Assembly (NCBI RefSeq): GCF_030269325.1
Contig: NZ_BSTD01000002.1
Location: 1,984,001-2,048,000, forward strand
Source of the DNA: Amycolatopsis sp. NBRC 101858
Lineage (GTDB): Bacteria; Actinomycetota; Actinomycetes; Mycobacteriales; Pseudonocardiaceae
Direction: 5' to 3'
Length of the DNA: 64,000 bases
Both the position numbers and the translations under genes were made by a program. The notes under the pieces are model-generated. The model searched no databases. It saw nothing but the letters and a program-made list of their open reading frames with translations, and was not told the DNA's origin. Positions 33,024-41,900 of the stretch are shown in pieces; the first letter of the stretch is position 1, and each line of letters starts with the position of its first letter.

Positions 33024-34811
33024 CTACCCGGCCGCCAGGATCGCTTCGAGCCCGGAGGCCTGGGTGCGCCAGTCCGTCACGTTCGGCGTGGTGCCGGTCC
33101 AGCGCTGGCCGATCCGGTTCAGCGAGTCCCGGTCGCCCGTCCACAGCGCGTCCGCCTGCTTCTGCGCGAACGCGCGGTAGGTGGCCGAGCCCGTCGCCGT
33201 GGCGAGGTCGCCGAAGTAGCACAGGAAGATGCCCTTGAACTGCTTCTGGTTGTCGTCGCAGGACCCGGTGCCGGTGTCGCAGGATTCGACGAGCACGCCG
33301 CCCGAGGTGAGCCGCGCCATCGCCGCGTCCGCCAGCCGCTTCGCGGCGTCCAAATAGGACTGGACGCCGGTTGCGCGCCACAGTTCCAGCAGCCCGCCGA
33401 TGCCGAGGCCCTGGTTGTACGTCCAGACCGTCTGGCCGTTGTTGGCACACGACGACGTCAGCCCGTCGTTCACCAGGCCCGAAGAATTGATCAGGCCGCT
33501 GTTCAGGAACCAGTCGCCCGCGGTCCGGGCCCGCTGGCCCCACACCGTGTCGCCGGCGAGCCGGTTGTGCAGCGACGCGGTCAGCCGCAGGTACAGCCCG
33601 GCCGTGACGGCGTTCTTGTACGTCCGCTCGCGGTTCCACCAGACCCCGCCGCCGCAGCTGCCGGTGTCCCAGAACCCCTGGACGTAGTTCGCGATCGTCG
33701 TCGCCTCGGTGAGGTAACGCGCGTCGTGGGTGCGGTCGTAGACGGCGACCCAGGCCAGGCCCCACCACCCGCTGTCGTCGATGGCGCGGCTGACGAAGTC
33801 GCCTTCGATCGCGTCGGAACTCCTTACCCCGGCGGGGAAAGCGGCGCGGTTGACGTCGAAGGTGCGGGCCAGCGCGGTGTCGAACCCGCCCGCGTCGGCC
33901 ACCGCGGTCACCGCGACCGCCGAGTTCCACCAGCTCGACGGCCACCACGCCGTGTACGGGTCGTAGGACCACATCAGCGCGTCGAGCGCGCCGGCGGCCC
34001 GCGTCGTCGCCGGGCGTGCCCAGGCCGTGCAGCTCCCTTGCGCGTGCGTGGCTTCGCGGCCGCACGCGCGCACCGCGCCGCCGTAGAGCCGGCCCCGCGG
34101 ATCGCGCGTCGCGAACGCCGCGGTGTGCGTGCCGGTGGCGCCCGCGGCGACGCTCGTGCGGCCCAGCGACGAGCCGTCGGGCCAGCTCGCGCCGGCGTCC
34201 CAGGACCGGTCGAGCCAGATCTCGTCGCCGGCGCCGCCGGCTTCGATTCCCGCCCAGGCCATGCCCTTGCCGTCGAAGTGGAGCCGGATCGTGCGGCCGA
34301 AGAGCGTGGTCGGCGCCACCGGCTGGCTGTCACCCGTGCCCGGGGCGGTGCGGTCGCAGGCGGCGTCGCAGACGTCCGGGTAGATCCACGCGGTGCACGC
34401 GACGCCCTGCGCGTCCCCGCACGCCCGGACCAGTCCACGGTGGTGGTGCTGGGGATCGGTGAGGTTGTACATCAGCGTGCGGGTGCCGGTCCACGTGCCC
34501 GGGATGCTCGCTTTGCCCAGCAGGCCTTCCCAGGTGGCGCCGCCGTCCCAGGACCGGTCGAGCCAGACGGCGTCGCCGGCGACGCCGTTGTCGATGCTCG
34601 CCCACGCCATGCCGTCGGGGTCGGAAGCGTGCAGCCGCACGACGCGGCCGTTGATCACCTTGTCGGGCAAGGGAAAGCTCTCCCGCGCGGCCCGCGACGG
34701 ATCGAGCGTGTCGCACGACGTCACGCACACCGTCGTGGCCGCTTCGGCGGGCCGGAGGGACATCGGAGTGAAGGAACCGAGGACGAGCAGCAGCACGAGC
34801 AATGTCCGCAT
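33024..34811 (-). CDS. Secreted GH76 family hydrolase with duplicated N-terminal module
   Basis: About 595 residues with a Sec signal (MRTLLVLLLVLGSFTPM). ATG 34811 has GGAGAGGG at proper spacing, better than ATG 34817. The C-terminal ~345 residues are a GH76 (alpha/alpha)6 barrel: ALMWSYDPYTAWWPSSWWNS, AIDDSGWWGLAWVAVYD with the catalytic Asp pair, VTAGLYLRLTASLHNR, TYNQGLGIGGLLELW. Residues ~35-260 are two ~110-residue repeats sharing DGMAWA-I--G-AGD--WLDRSWD-GA-W, a putative beta-sandwich. GH76 enzymes cut alpha-1,6-mannan, including fungal wall mannan. Confidence 0.88.
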   Translation of the reverse strand: MRTLLVLLLVLGSFTPMSLRPAEAATTVCVTSCDTLDPSRAARESFPLPDKVINGRVVRLHASDPDGMAWASIDNGVAGDAVWLDRSWDGGATWEGLLGKASIPGTWTGTRTLMYNLTDPQHHHRGLVRACGDAQGVACTAWIYPDVCDAACDRTAPGTGDSQPVAPTTLFGRTIRLHFDGKGMAWAGIEAGGAGDEIWLDRSWDAGASWPDGSSLGRTSVAAGATGTHTAAFATRDPRGRLYGGAVRACGREATHAQGSCTAWARPATTRAAGALDALMWSYDPYTAWWPSSWWNSAVAVTAVADAGGFDTALARTFDVNRAAFPAGVRSSDAIEGDFVSRAIDDSGWWGLAWVAVYDRTHDARYLTEATTIANYVQGFWDTGSCGGGVWWNRERTYKNAVTAGLYLRLTASLHNRLAGDTVWGQRARTAGDWFLNSGLINSSGLVNDGLTSSCANNGQTVWTYNQGLGIGGLLELWRATGVQSYLDAAKRLADAAMARLTSGGVLVESCDTGTGSCDDNQKQFKGIFLCYFGDLATATGSATYRAFAQKQADALWTGDRDSLNRIGQRWTGTTPNVTDWRTQASGLEAILAAG

Positions 34812-34976
34812 CGACATCCCTCTCCACGCACCGGGGTTCGCTCCAGCATAGGAAGCCGGCGGCCGATTCTGAAGGATTCCGCCCGGTTCTGGCTCGTTCC
34901 GGACAAAGGTTCTCCACCGGGCCTGTGCCCGAAAAAATGAGTGGTGCGGCCTCTCCGGACGGGGTTGGCTGGCGCC

Positions 34977-36041
34977 GTGACCGAAATCTGGGGTGGCTGT
35001 GAGGACCGGTTCGGCAAACTGCGCGACGTGCTGGCGGAGTCGCTGGACACCGACGACGTGGGCGCCTCGGTCGCCGTGTTCGTGGACGGCGAGCCGGTGG
35101 CCGACCTCTGGGGCGGACATGTCGACACCGCGCGCACGGTCGCGTGGGATCGGGACTCCATCACCAACGTCTGGTCCACCACCAAGACGATGACCGCGCT
35201 GTGCGCGCTGGTCCTGGCCGACCGCGGCGACCTCGACCTGGACGCGCCGGTCGCGCGGTACTGGCCCGAGTTCGCCGCGGCGGGCAAGGGAACCACGCGC
35301 GTGCGGCACCTGCTCGGGCACACCGCGGGCCTGCCGGACTTCGACGGCCCGATCGCGGTCGAAGACCTCTTCGACTGGCCTGCCGTGACGGCGCGGCTGG
35401 CCGCGCAGGCTCCGGCGTGGGAACCCGGTACCGCCGGCGGCTACCACTCCGTCACCTTCGGCTTCCTGGTCGGCGAAGTCGTCCGCCGCGTCACCGGGCG
35501 CAGCCTCGGCACGTTCTTCGCCGAGGAGGTCGCCGGCCCGCTGGGCGCGGACTTCCACATCGGGCTGGGAGCGGAACACGACCACCGGGTCGCCCCGCTG
35601 ATCCCCGACCCCCAGGGCGACAAGCCGCCGGGGTTCCTCGTCGGTGTCTCGGATTCGTACCCCGAGGCCTGGCGGCGTGCGGAACTGCCCGCCATCAACG
35701 GGTACGGCAACGCCCGCTCGGTCGCGGCGGTGCAGTCGGTACTGGCGTGCGGGGGCGTGTCGGGCGGCGTGCGGCTGCTGTCGCCGGCCGGCGCCGAGCG
35801 GGTCTTCGAAGAGCAGTTCCACGGCGATGACCGCGTCCTCGGCGCGACGATGCGCTACGGCATGGGCTTCCGGCTGGAGAACCGCACGTGCACGTGGGGC
35901 GGCTGGGGCGGCTCGATCGTCCTCGTCGACGCCGACCACCGCCTGGCGGTGTCCTACGTGATGAACCAGGTCCTCTGGGACGGCGGGTACGACCGCGGCC
36001 TCGGCGTGGTGATGGCCGCCTACGAGGCGATCGCGGCTTAG
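34977..36041 (+). CDS. Serine hydrolase, beta-lactamase/class C-like (EstB/LactB family)
   Basis: 354 residues from GTG 34977. Catalytic SxxK is STTK in NVWSTTKTMTALCALVLADR; further family marks are VRHLLGHTAGLP and the Tyr-containing GGYHSVTFGFLVGEVVRRVT (Y-x-S/N), plus AINGYGNARSVAAVQSVLA. No signal peptide, so likely a cytosolic esterase or lipase of the beta-lactamase fold rather than a lactamase. Converges with the CPBP gene, overlapping it by 4 bp. Confidence 0.9.
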   Translation: MTEIWGGCEDRFGKLRDVLAESLDTDDVGASVAVFVDGEPVADLWGGHVDTARTVAWDRDSITNVWSTTKTMTALCALVLADRGDLDLDAPVARYWPEFAAAGKGTTRVRHLLGHTAGLPDFDGPIAVEDLFDWPAVTARLAAQAPAWEPGTAGGYHSVTFGFLVGEVVRRVTGRSLGTFFAEEVAGPLGADFHIGLGAEHDHRVAPLIPDPQGDKPPGFLVGVSDSYPEAWRRAELPAINGYGNARSVAAVQSVLACGGVSGGVRLLSPAGAERVFEEQFHGDDRVLGATMRYGMGFRLENRTCTWGGWGGSIVLVDADHRLAVSYVMNQVLWDGGYDRGLGVVMAAYEAIAA

Positions 36042-36622
36042 TCGTCGAGCTCCGGCGGGAACAGGCGCGGCAGGAAGGCGAGCATCAGCGCCGACCAGAC
36101 CACGTGCGTCAGCAGCGGCGCCTGGACCCCGCCCGACCGGCCGCGCTGCACGGCGAACAGGGTGCCCATCGCCGCCGAGGCCAGTACCAGGGCCGGGTTT
36201 CGCGTCGCCGTCGTCGAAAGGACGTACAGCGCCGTCGATCCGCGAGGGCCGAAAGCGTCGTAGAGGGCGCCGCGGAAGAAGACCTCCTCCGCCGCGCCCG
36301 TCACGAGCGTGGTCACCGCCACCGAAGGCGTCGAACCGTGGTGGGCGTGGCCGAGCACGCCCGCGATCGCCCGCCGCAGCAGCGGGATGCGGCGGGCCAC
36401 CAGCGCGCCGCCGTAGAACGCGCCGAACGCGCCGGCCCCCGCCAGGACCGGCCCCGCGACGTCCCGGCGGCCCCGGGGCACCCGTCCGGCGCCGGCGAAC
36501 CACGTCGCCGCGACCGACGCGGTGAGGACGTGGAACCGGCGCGAACCCGACCGGCTGGCCAGCGACGCGCCGAGCAGGCCGGACCCGGCGGCCGTCACCC
36601 CGGCGAGGAGCGCCTTCTTCAC
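36038..36622 (-). CDS. CPBP-family intramembrane metalloprotease
   Basis: 194 residues, several membrane helices. The Abi/CAAX-protease motif EEVFFRG (EExxxR) is in VTGAAEEVFFRGALYDAFG, and the C-terminal LLTHVVWSALMLAFLP gives the conserved His. GTG start 36622, overlapping the SDR gene stop by 4 bp, so co-transcribed. CPBP proteins are Rce1-like; bacterial substrates are mostly unknown. Confidence 0.87.
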   Translation of the reverse strand: MKKALLAGVTAAGSGLLGASLASRSGSRRFHVLTASVAATWFAGAGRVPRGRRDVAGPVLAGAGAFGAFYGGALVARRIPLLRRAIAGVLGHAHHGSTPSVAVTTLVTGAAEEVFFRGALYDAFGPRGSTALYVLSTTATRNPALVLASAAMGTLFAVQRGRSGGVQAPLLTHVVWSALMLAFLPRLFPPELDD

Positions 36623-37515
36623 GCGGGCCGCCGGCTCTTCGCCCGCTCGCCCAGGGCCTGCAGCACCGCTTCGTCGTACCCCATCGGCTCGAACTCGACG
36701 ATCCGGCGGATCGCGTCGTCGCGGACGACGACCTCGTTCGTCATCGAGTCGATCAGCGCCCGCCCGGTGGTGACGTCGATGTCGGTGACGAGCGAAAGCC
36801 AGTACGACGAAAGCCTCGGCGAGAGCAGCGGCACCGGCACGATCACCAGCGGCCGCCCCTCGATCGCCGCGACCCGCTGCAGCATGTCCCGGTAGGCCAG
36901 CACCTCGGGCCCGCCGATGTCGAACGTGCGGCCCGCCGCCTCCGGGTGGTCGAGCACGCCGGCGAGGTAGCGGACGACGTCGGCGATCGCGATCGGCTGG
37001 GTGCGCGTGCCGACCCAGCGCGGCGTGATCATCGCCGGCAGGTGCTCCACGAGCTGGCGCGTCAGCTCCCACGACGTCCCGCCGTGCCCGACGACGATCC
37101 CGGCACGCAGCACGGTCACCGGCACGCCGGTCTCCCCCAGCAGCCGCTCGACCTCGCGCCGGCTGCGCAGGTGCGCCGAAAGCGTGTCGTCGTCGTCCCC
37201 GAGGCCGCCGAGGTAGACGATCCGGCCCACGTCGGCGTCGGCCGCCGCCCGGGCGAACGCGCGGGCCGCGTCGGCGTCACGGCGCTTGAAGTCCGCACTG
37301 TCGAGTGAATGCACCAAGTAGTAGGCGGCTTCGGCGCCCTTGAGGGCGTCCCGCAGGGAACCGACGTCGGCGACGTCGCCGCGCACGGGCTTGCCGGCGC
37401 CTTCGTACTTGTCGGGGTGCCGCGTCATCGCGAGGACGTCGTGCCCCGCTTCTTCCAGCACCGGGCACAACCGGCTGCCGACGAACCCCGAAGCCCCGGC
37501 CACCAGCACTCTCAT
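36619..37515 (-). CDS. NAD(P)-binding SDR-type protein (NmrA/atypical SDR)
   Basis: 298 residues. N-terminal MRVLVAGASGFVGSRLCPVL is the nucleotide-binding glycine motif (GASGFVG), followed by RGDVADVGSLRDALKGAEAA, YYLVHSLD and GRIVYLGGLGDD. The VPVTVLRAGIVVGHGGTSWE and FDIGGPEVLAYRDML segments place it with the atypical SDRs annotated as NAD(P)H-binding (YbjT-like). The reaction is not predictable. It heads a two-gene unit with the CPBP protease. Confidence 0.87.
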   Translation of the reverse strand: MRVLVAGASGFVGSRLCPVLEEAGHDVLAMTRHPDKYEGAGKPVRGDVADVGSLRDALKGAEAAYYLVHSLDSADFKRRDADAARAFARAAADADVGRIVYLGGLGDDDDTLSAHLRSRREVERLLGETGVPVTVLRAGIVVGHGGTSWELTRQLVEHLPAMITPRWVGTRTQPIAIADVVRYLAGVLDHPEAAGRTFDIGGPEVLAYRDMLQRVAAIEGRPLVIVPVPLLSPRLSSYWLSLVTDIDVTTGRALIDSMTNEVVVRDDAIRRIVEFEPMGYDEAVLQALGERAKSRRPA

Positions 37516-37525
37516 GGTCGCGACG

Positions 37526-38455
37526 TTAGCCGGGGCTTCGCCGGTCCGCAGAACGTCGGTTCCCGGCGAAGCAGACCGCGGCGACGACGCCCGCGCAGCC
37601 GGCGAGCTGCAGCACGCTCGGCGTCTCCCCGAGCAGGCCGATGCCCAGCAGCACGGCGCCGACCGGCTGCAGCAGCATCAGGGTCGCGCCGGTGGTGGCG
37701 GACATCCGGGGCAGCGCGGCGGAGATCAGGATCCAGCCGATCAGCTGACCCACCACGGCGAGCGCGACCAGCCAGCCCAACGTCTCCGGGCTCGGGCTCA
37801 GGTCGAGCGAGCCGGTCGGGAGCCCGAGCACGACGGCGACGACGCCGGCGGAGATCGTCGCCAGCACCAGGGACTGCGCCTGCGCGCCCGCGCCGCCGCT
37901 GAGCCGGATCAGGAAGAGGTACACCGCGTACCCCGCGCCGGCCAGCAGCGCGAACACGGCGCCGGTCACCGGGTCCGGGCCGAACGAGCCGGTGTCGGCG
38001 AACCCGCCGGCCAGCACGACGCCGCCGAGCAGCACGGGCACGGCGATGACGAACCGCTTCGCCGGGCGTTCCCGCAGGAACAGCAGCGCCAGCAGCGGCA
38101 CGATGACCACCTGGACGGCGAGCAGCACGGTCGCGACACCGGCGCCGATCCGCGGGATCGCCTCGCCCCACAGCACGAAGTCCAGGCCGAGCCCGGCGCC
38201 GGCCAGCAGCGGCAGCAGCACGCGGGGCGCAGGGCCGGACTTCCGCCGTTCCCGCGCGGCGAGTGCGAGCAGCACCGGCAGGGCCAGCAGGCAGCGCCAG
38301 AACGCGCTGGTGCTGCCGCTGGCGTGCGAAACCTTGATGAAGACCGACGACAGGGAGATGCAGAAGCTGCCGAGCGCCGCGAGCAGGCGCGGGTCGAAGC
38401 GCTCGGTGAACGGCGCGGGGACGGTCGTGGGGCGGGGCGCGGTCGCGGTCACCAC
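37526..38455 (-). CDS. EamA/DMT-family transporter
   Basis: 309 residues, ten membrane helices in two EamA repeats (GSFCISLSSVFIKVSHASGS at the first, VFALLAGAGYAVYLFLIRLS at the second). PVGAVLLGIGLLGETPSVLQ is the typical last-helix motif. Likely a metabolite or amino-acid exporter of the RhtA/YdcZ kind. GTG start at 38455 (a second GTG directly follows). It is divergent from a LysR regulator, its probable controller. Confidence 0.9.
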   Translation of the reverse strand: MVTATAPRPTTVPAPFTERFDPRLLAALGSFCISLSSVFIKVSHASGSTSAFWRCLLALPVLLALAARERRKSGPAPRVLLPLLAGAGLGLDFVLWGEAIPRIGAGVATVLLAVQVVIVPLLALLFLRERPAKRFVIAVPVLLGGVVLAGGFADTGSFGPDPVTGAVFALLAGAGYAVYLFLIRLSGGAGAQAQSLVLATISAGVVAVVLGLPTGSLDLSPSPETLGWLVALAVVGQLIGWILISAALPRMSATTGATLMLLQPVGAVLLGIGLLGETPSVLQLAGCAGVVAAVCFAGNRRSADRRSPG

Positions 38456-38509
38456 TCCAGCGTGCGGGTGCTGACTGTCAAGGACAAGCGAATGTTTCTG
38501 CGCGGAATT

Positions 38510-38526
38510 CGGTAGTATCCCTACCG
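38510..38526. promoter_or_regulatory. Perfect repeat CGGTAG-TATCC-CTACCG at LysR start
   Basis: Six-bp arms with a 5-bp centre end exactly on the LysR GTG start (38526). A LysR protein bound here would block its own gene and sit about 55 bp from the EamA start, consistent with autorepression and divergent control. Confidence 0.5.
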
Positions 38527-39449
38527 TGTTCGGAATCGAGCGGATGCGCGCGCTGCACGCCGTGGCCACGCAGGGGTCGGTCGCCGCGGCGGCCGCGTCC
38601 CTGCACGTCACGCCGTCGGGGGTGTCGCAGCAGCTGGCGAAGCTGGAGAAGGAAGCCGGGCAGCGGCTGCTGGAGCCGCGGGGCCGGGGCGTCCGGCTGA
38701 CGAAGGCGGGCCAGGTGCTGGCCGGGCACGCCGAGCGGATCCTGGCGCAGGTCGCCGAGGCGAAGGCGGACCTGGAGCTGCTGCGCGAGGACGTCATCGG
38801 GCCGCTGCGGGTCGGCGCGATCCCGACGACGGTGCACGCGCTGCTGCCCCCCGCGCTGGCCACGCTCGCCGCGCAGCACCCGCGGCTGGCCGTGACGCTG
38901 CACGAGGGCGAGGCGGAGCAGACGATGCCCCGCGTGCTGGCCGGCGACCTCGACGTCGCGGTGCTGGAGAGCTGGGAGGACCGGCCGACGGTGCTGCCGC
39001 CGGCGACGACGCGGATCGCGTTGTTCTCCGACGTCGCGGACCTCGTCCTGCCGGCCGGGCACCGCCTCGCGCACCGCAAGGCGGTCGATCTGTCCGAAGT
39101 GGACGACCTGCCGTGGATCGGCTGGACCCTGGAGTCCGGCTGCTACGAGTGGCTGGTGCAGGTGCTGCGCAAGCAACGGCTGGAGCCGCGGATCAGCTGC
39201 ACCGTCGGCAGCTACCCGACCCAGCTGGCGCTGGTGGCGGGCGGCGTCGGCGCGGCGCTGGTGCCCCGCCTGGCCCGCGAGCTGCAGCCCGAGGGCGTCC
39301 GCATCCTGGCCACGCGCCCGGCGCTGACCCGGACGATCTACGCGATCTGCCGGGCGGGCGAGGAGGACCACGGCGTCGTGCGTGCGTGCCTGGACGCGCT
39401 CAGGGCCGCCTCCGCGCGGTTCCGGAACGCGGGGCGGCCCACCGGCTGA
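38526..39449 (+). CDS. LysR-family transcriptional regulator
   Basis: 307 residues, HTH at the N-terminus (RMRALHAVATQGSVAAAAAS, LHVTPSGVSQQLAKLEKEAG, QRLLEPRGRGVRLTKAG), then the two-lobed co-inducer domain (GPLRVGAIPTTVHALLPPAL, VAGGVGAALVPRLARELQPE). Member of the ArgP/IciA-like small-molecule sensors judging by layout. Divergently placed to the EamA transporter at 38455, so it probably induces export of its own ligand. Confidence 0.9.
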   Translation: MFGIERMRALHAVATQGSVAAAAASLHVTPSGVSQQLAKLEKEAGQRLLEPRGRGVRLTKAGQVLAGHAERILAQVAEAKADLELLREDVIGPLRVGAIPTTVHALLPPALATLAAQHPRLAVTLHEGEAEQTMPRVLAGDLDVAVLESWEDRPTVLPPATTRIALFSDVADLVLPAGHRLAHRKAVDLSEVDDLPWIGWTLESGCYEWLVQVLRKQRLEPRISCTVGSYPTQLALVAGGVGAALVPRLARELQPEGVRILATRPALTRTIYAICRAGEEDHGVVRACLDALRAASARFRNAGRPTG

Positions 39450-39452
39450 GCG

Positions 39453-40337
39453 TCAGCGGATCAGGTCCCGGATCGCCCGCAGCACCGCATCCTTGCGCTG
39501 GATGTGCAGGAACTGGTGCGCCGCGTCGTCGAGCACCCGGTGCTCACCGCGCGACGACGCGGCGGCGATCGACGCGTGCAGGTCGCGGATCCCGCGCTGG
39601 GCGGCCTCGATGAGCTCCTCGGAACCGAACTGCGACCAGTACGGGTTGCGGCCCATCGCGGTGAGCACGATCAGCGGGACGTCCGGGAGCTGCCCGCCGG
39701 CACGCAGTTCGGCGTAGACGTCGTCCTCGTTCGCCGTCTCGCCGAGGACGGTCCGCCACGCCGCCAGGTGGTGCTCGACCAGGGACTCGCGCACGTCCGC
39801 CGGCCACTCCGCGAACAGCTCGGCGTACTGCCCGCGCGCGGCCGCGAGCTGGTCCTCGGTGAGGTCAGGCATGTCTGCCGCGGCCTGCTTCATCCGCTCG
39901 TTGAGCTCGACGGCTTCCGCGGGCAGGTGGGCGAACAGGTCTTCGTGTCCCGGGTCCAGCAGGAGCACGCCGGCGACGTCGGCCGGGAACAGCTGCGCGA
40001 ACCGCCGGGCGTAGGACGCGCCCAGGGAGTGCCCGGCCAGCACGTACGGCCCGCCGACGCCGGCCGCTCGCAGGAGGTCTCGCAGCTCGGTCGCGACCTC
40101 GGCGGCCGTGCGGGGCAGCGCGACCGCGTCGCTCCAGCCGGTGCCGGCGCGGTCGTAGAGCACGCTCGTCGTGAACTCCGCGGCGGCGGTGTGCACGTTC
40201 AGGTAGTCCAGGCCGACGAGCCCCGCGCCGGGCAGGACCACGACGGGCGGACCGCCGGAGCCCGCGCGGTCGAGGAACAGCGCGCGGCCCGCGACCTCGA
40301 GGGTCCGGCCGCGCGGCGGCGATGCGGTGAGGGGCAT
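39453..40337 (-). CDS. Alpha/beta hydrolase
   Basis: 294 residues. Oxyanion hole region VVVLPGAGLVGLDYLNVHTA, nucleophile elbow GHSLGAS in YVLAGHSLGASYARRFAQLF, acid in LLLDPGHEDLF and the catalytic His in VLDDAAHQFLHIQRKDAV. RAGTGWSD is typical of the proline-iminopeptidase/esterase-like group. ATG 40337; divergent from an ArsR-like regulator gene. The substrate is unknown. Confidence 0.88.
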   Translation of the reverse strand: MPLTASPPRGRTLEVAGRALFLDRAGSGGPPVVVLPGAGLVGLDYLNVHTAAAEFTTSVLYDRAGTGWSDAVALPRTAAEVATELRDLLRAAGVGGPYVLAGHSLGASYARRFAQLFPADVAGVLLLDPGHEDLFAHLPAEAVELNERMKQAAADMPDLTEDQLAAARGQYAELFAEWPADVRESLVEHHLAAWRTVLGETANEDDVYAELRAGGQLPDVPLIVLTAMGRNPYWSQFGSEELIEAAQRGIRDLHASIAAASSRGEHRVLDDAAHQFLHIQRKDAVLRAIRDLIR

Positions 40338-40351
40338 GACGGCTCCTTCCA

Positions 40352-40385
40352 TTCTCAACTTTGCGAACGGTAGCACGTATGAGAA
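40352..40385. promoter_or_regulatory. Inverted repeat TTCTCA...TGAGAA between hydrolase and ArsR-like gene
   Basis: Arms at 40352-40357 and 40380-40385 span the 58-bp divergent spacer, which is AT-richer than its surroundings. The probable operator for the ArsR-like regulator, covering both promoters. Confidence 0.4.
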
Positions 40386-40395
40386 CATCAGGGCC

Positions 40396-40941
40396 ATGGA
40401 TCCCCTGCGCCTGCTGGTGCACCCCGTGCGGCTGCGGATCGTGCACGCGATGGCGGGCAGCCGGACCCGCACCACGACCGAACTGTGCGAGCGCCTGCCC
40501 GACGTCTCGAAGGCGACCGTGTACCGGCACGTCGGCGTCCTCGCCGACGGCGGGATCCTCGAGGTCGAGGGCGAGCACCGGGTGCACGGCGCCGTCGAGC
40601 GCCGGTACCGCCTGCGGCGCGACCGCGCGGTGGTCGACGCCGCCACCGCCGCATCGGTGTCCAAAGAGGACCACCGGCAGGTGTTCGCCACCGCGATGGC
40701 CACGCTGATCGCGGAGTTCAACGCCTACCTCGACCGCGAAGACGCCGACCCGGCCGCCGACCTCGTCGGCTACCGGCAGCACGCGGTGTGGCTCAGCCGC
40801 GCGGAGCTGGAGGGCATGATCGGCGAGCTGCGGGAGGTCATCGTGCGCCGCCTGGGCAACGAGCCCGCCCCGGACCGGACGCGGTACCTGCTGAGCCCGA
40901 TCCAGTTCCCCGCCGCCGAACCGTCTACTGTGGACGACTGA
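40396..40941 (+). CDS. ArsR-like winged helix regulator
   Basis: 181 residues from ATG 40396. HTH: PLRLLVHPVRLRIVHAMAGS, TELCERLPDVSKATVYRHVG, VLADGGILEVEGEHRVHGAV, in the PadR/ArsR-like layout of proteins annotated helix-turn-helix domain-containing (HTH_20). The C-terminal half is helical (DHRQVFATAMATLIAEFNAY, ELREVIVRRLGNE). No metal-binding Cys motif, so not a metal sensor. It probably represses the divergent hydrolase gene. Its 3' end overlaps the convergent LysR gene by 17 bp. Confidence 0.85.
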   Translation: MDPLRLLVHPVRLRIVHAMAGSRTRTTTELCERLPDVSKATVYRHVGVLADGGILEVEGEHRVHGAVERRYRLRRDRAVVDAATAASVSKEDHRQVFATAMATLIAEFNAYLDREDADPAADLVGYRQHAVWLSRAELEGMIGELREVIVRRLGNEPAPDRTRYLLSPIQFPAAEPSTVDD

Positions 40942-41815
40942 GCCGACCGGCCATCTCGGTCACCAGCTTTCCGGGCTGCCGGTGGTGCACCAGGAAGACG
41001 TCCCGCGCCGGCCGGGCGTCGGCGGCGTCGCGGACCTCGATCCGCGCCGTCCCGATCCGGGCGAGCACGCTCTCCGGCACGAACGCGATCCCCAGCCCGG
41101 CCTCGACCAGCGCCAGGATCACCTGGTAGTCCCGGGTTTCGTAGGCGACGCCGAGCGTGACCCCGGCGGCGTCGGCGAGCTGCTCCAGGCACACGCGGTT
41201 GGGCACGCCCGGGCTGCCGGAGATCCAGTCTTCCCCGGCCAGCGCGCCCAGCGTGAGCCGGCGGCCGCGGGCTTTCGGGTGCCCCTCGGGCAGGATCAGC
41301 CGGAACCGCTCCGAGCGCAGCAGCGTCCGCGTCAGCCCGCGCGGGTCGGGCAGCGGCGCGCCGGGATAGCGGTGGGTGATCAGCAGGTCGAGGTCGCGGG
41401 AGTGGACCAGCCCGTACCCGTCGGGGGGTTCGAAGTCCAGCAGCCGCAGCGCGACGGCGGGGTGGTCGCGGCGGAACCCGGCGAGCGCGGCGGGCACCAG
41501 CGTCATGCCGGCGCTGGCGAACGTGCCGACGGTGAGCTGGGCCGGTTCCTCGTCGAGCAGGGCGCGGACGGTCCGTTCGGCGGTGCGCAGCTCCCCGACG
41601 ATGGTCTCCGCGTGCCCCAGCAGCGCCTCCCCGGCCGGCGTGAGCGTGACCCCGCGCGGGTTGCGGTGCAGCAGGGGCGCGCCGACGTCGCGTTCGAGCT
41701 TGCCGAGCTGCTGCGAGACGGCGGACGGCGTGAAGGCGAGCCTCCGGGCCGCCCCGGCGATGGAGCCGGCGTGCGCGACCTCGGCGAGCAGGGCCAGGCG
41801 GTGAGCGTCGAGCAT
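40925..41815 (-). CDS. LysR-family transcriptional regulator
   Basis: 296 residues: HTH RLALLAEVAHAGSIAGAARR, LAFTPSAVSQQLGKLERDVG, PLLHRNPRGVTLTPAG; effector domain with LTVGTFASAGMTLVPAALAG and ALVEAGLGIAFVPESVLARI. It is divergent from the threonine-dehydratase-like gene with a 9-bp inverted repeat between, so it is the likely regulator of that enzyme. Confidence 0.9.
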   Translation of the reverse strand: MLDAHRLALLAEVAHAGSIAGAARRLAFTPSAVSQQLGKLERDVGAPLLHRNPRGVTLTPAGEALLGHAETIVGELRTAERTVRALLDEEPAQLTVGTFASAGMTLVPAALAGFRRDHPAVALRLLDFEPPDGYGLVHSRDLDLLITHRYPGAPLPDPRGLTRTLLRSERFRLILPEGHPKARGRRLTLGALAGEDWISGSPGVPNRVCLEQLADAAGVTLGVAYETRDYQVILALVEAGLGIAFVPESVLARIGTARIEVRDAADARPARDVFLVHHRQPGKLVTEMAGRLSRPQ

Positions 41816-41827
41816 GGCAGCCTCCGG

Positions 41828-41876
41828 CCGTAAGCATCGCTAAAGCCAGCATAGGAGACGTCGCTGGTGCTTACGG
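41828..41876. promoter_or_regulatory. Inverted repeat CCGTAAGCA / TGCTTACGG in LysR-dehydratase spacer
   Basis: Perfect 9-bp arms at 41828-41836 and 41868-41876, flanking CCAGC/GCTGG inner arms. The 85-bp divergent spacer and the symmetrical placement suit a LysR tetramer site controlling both genes. Confidence 0.55.
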
Positions 41877-41900
41877 CGGCCCGCGCGCATGCTGGTGCGC

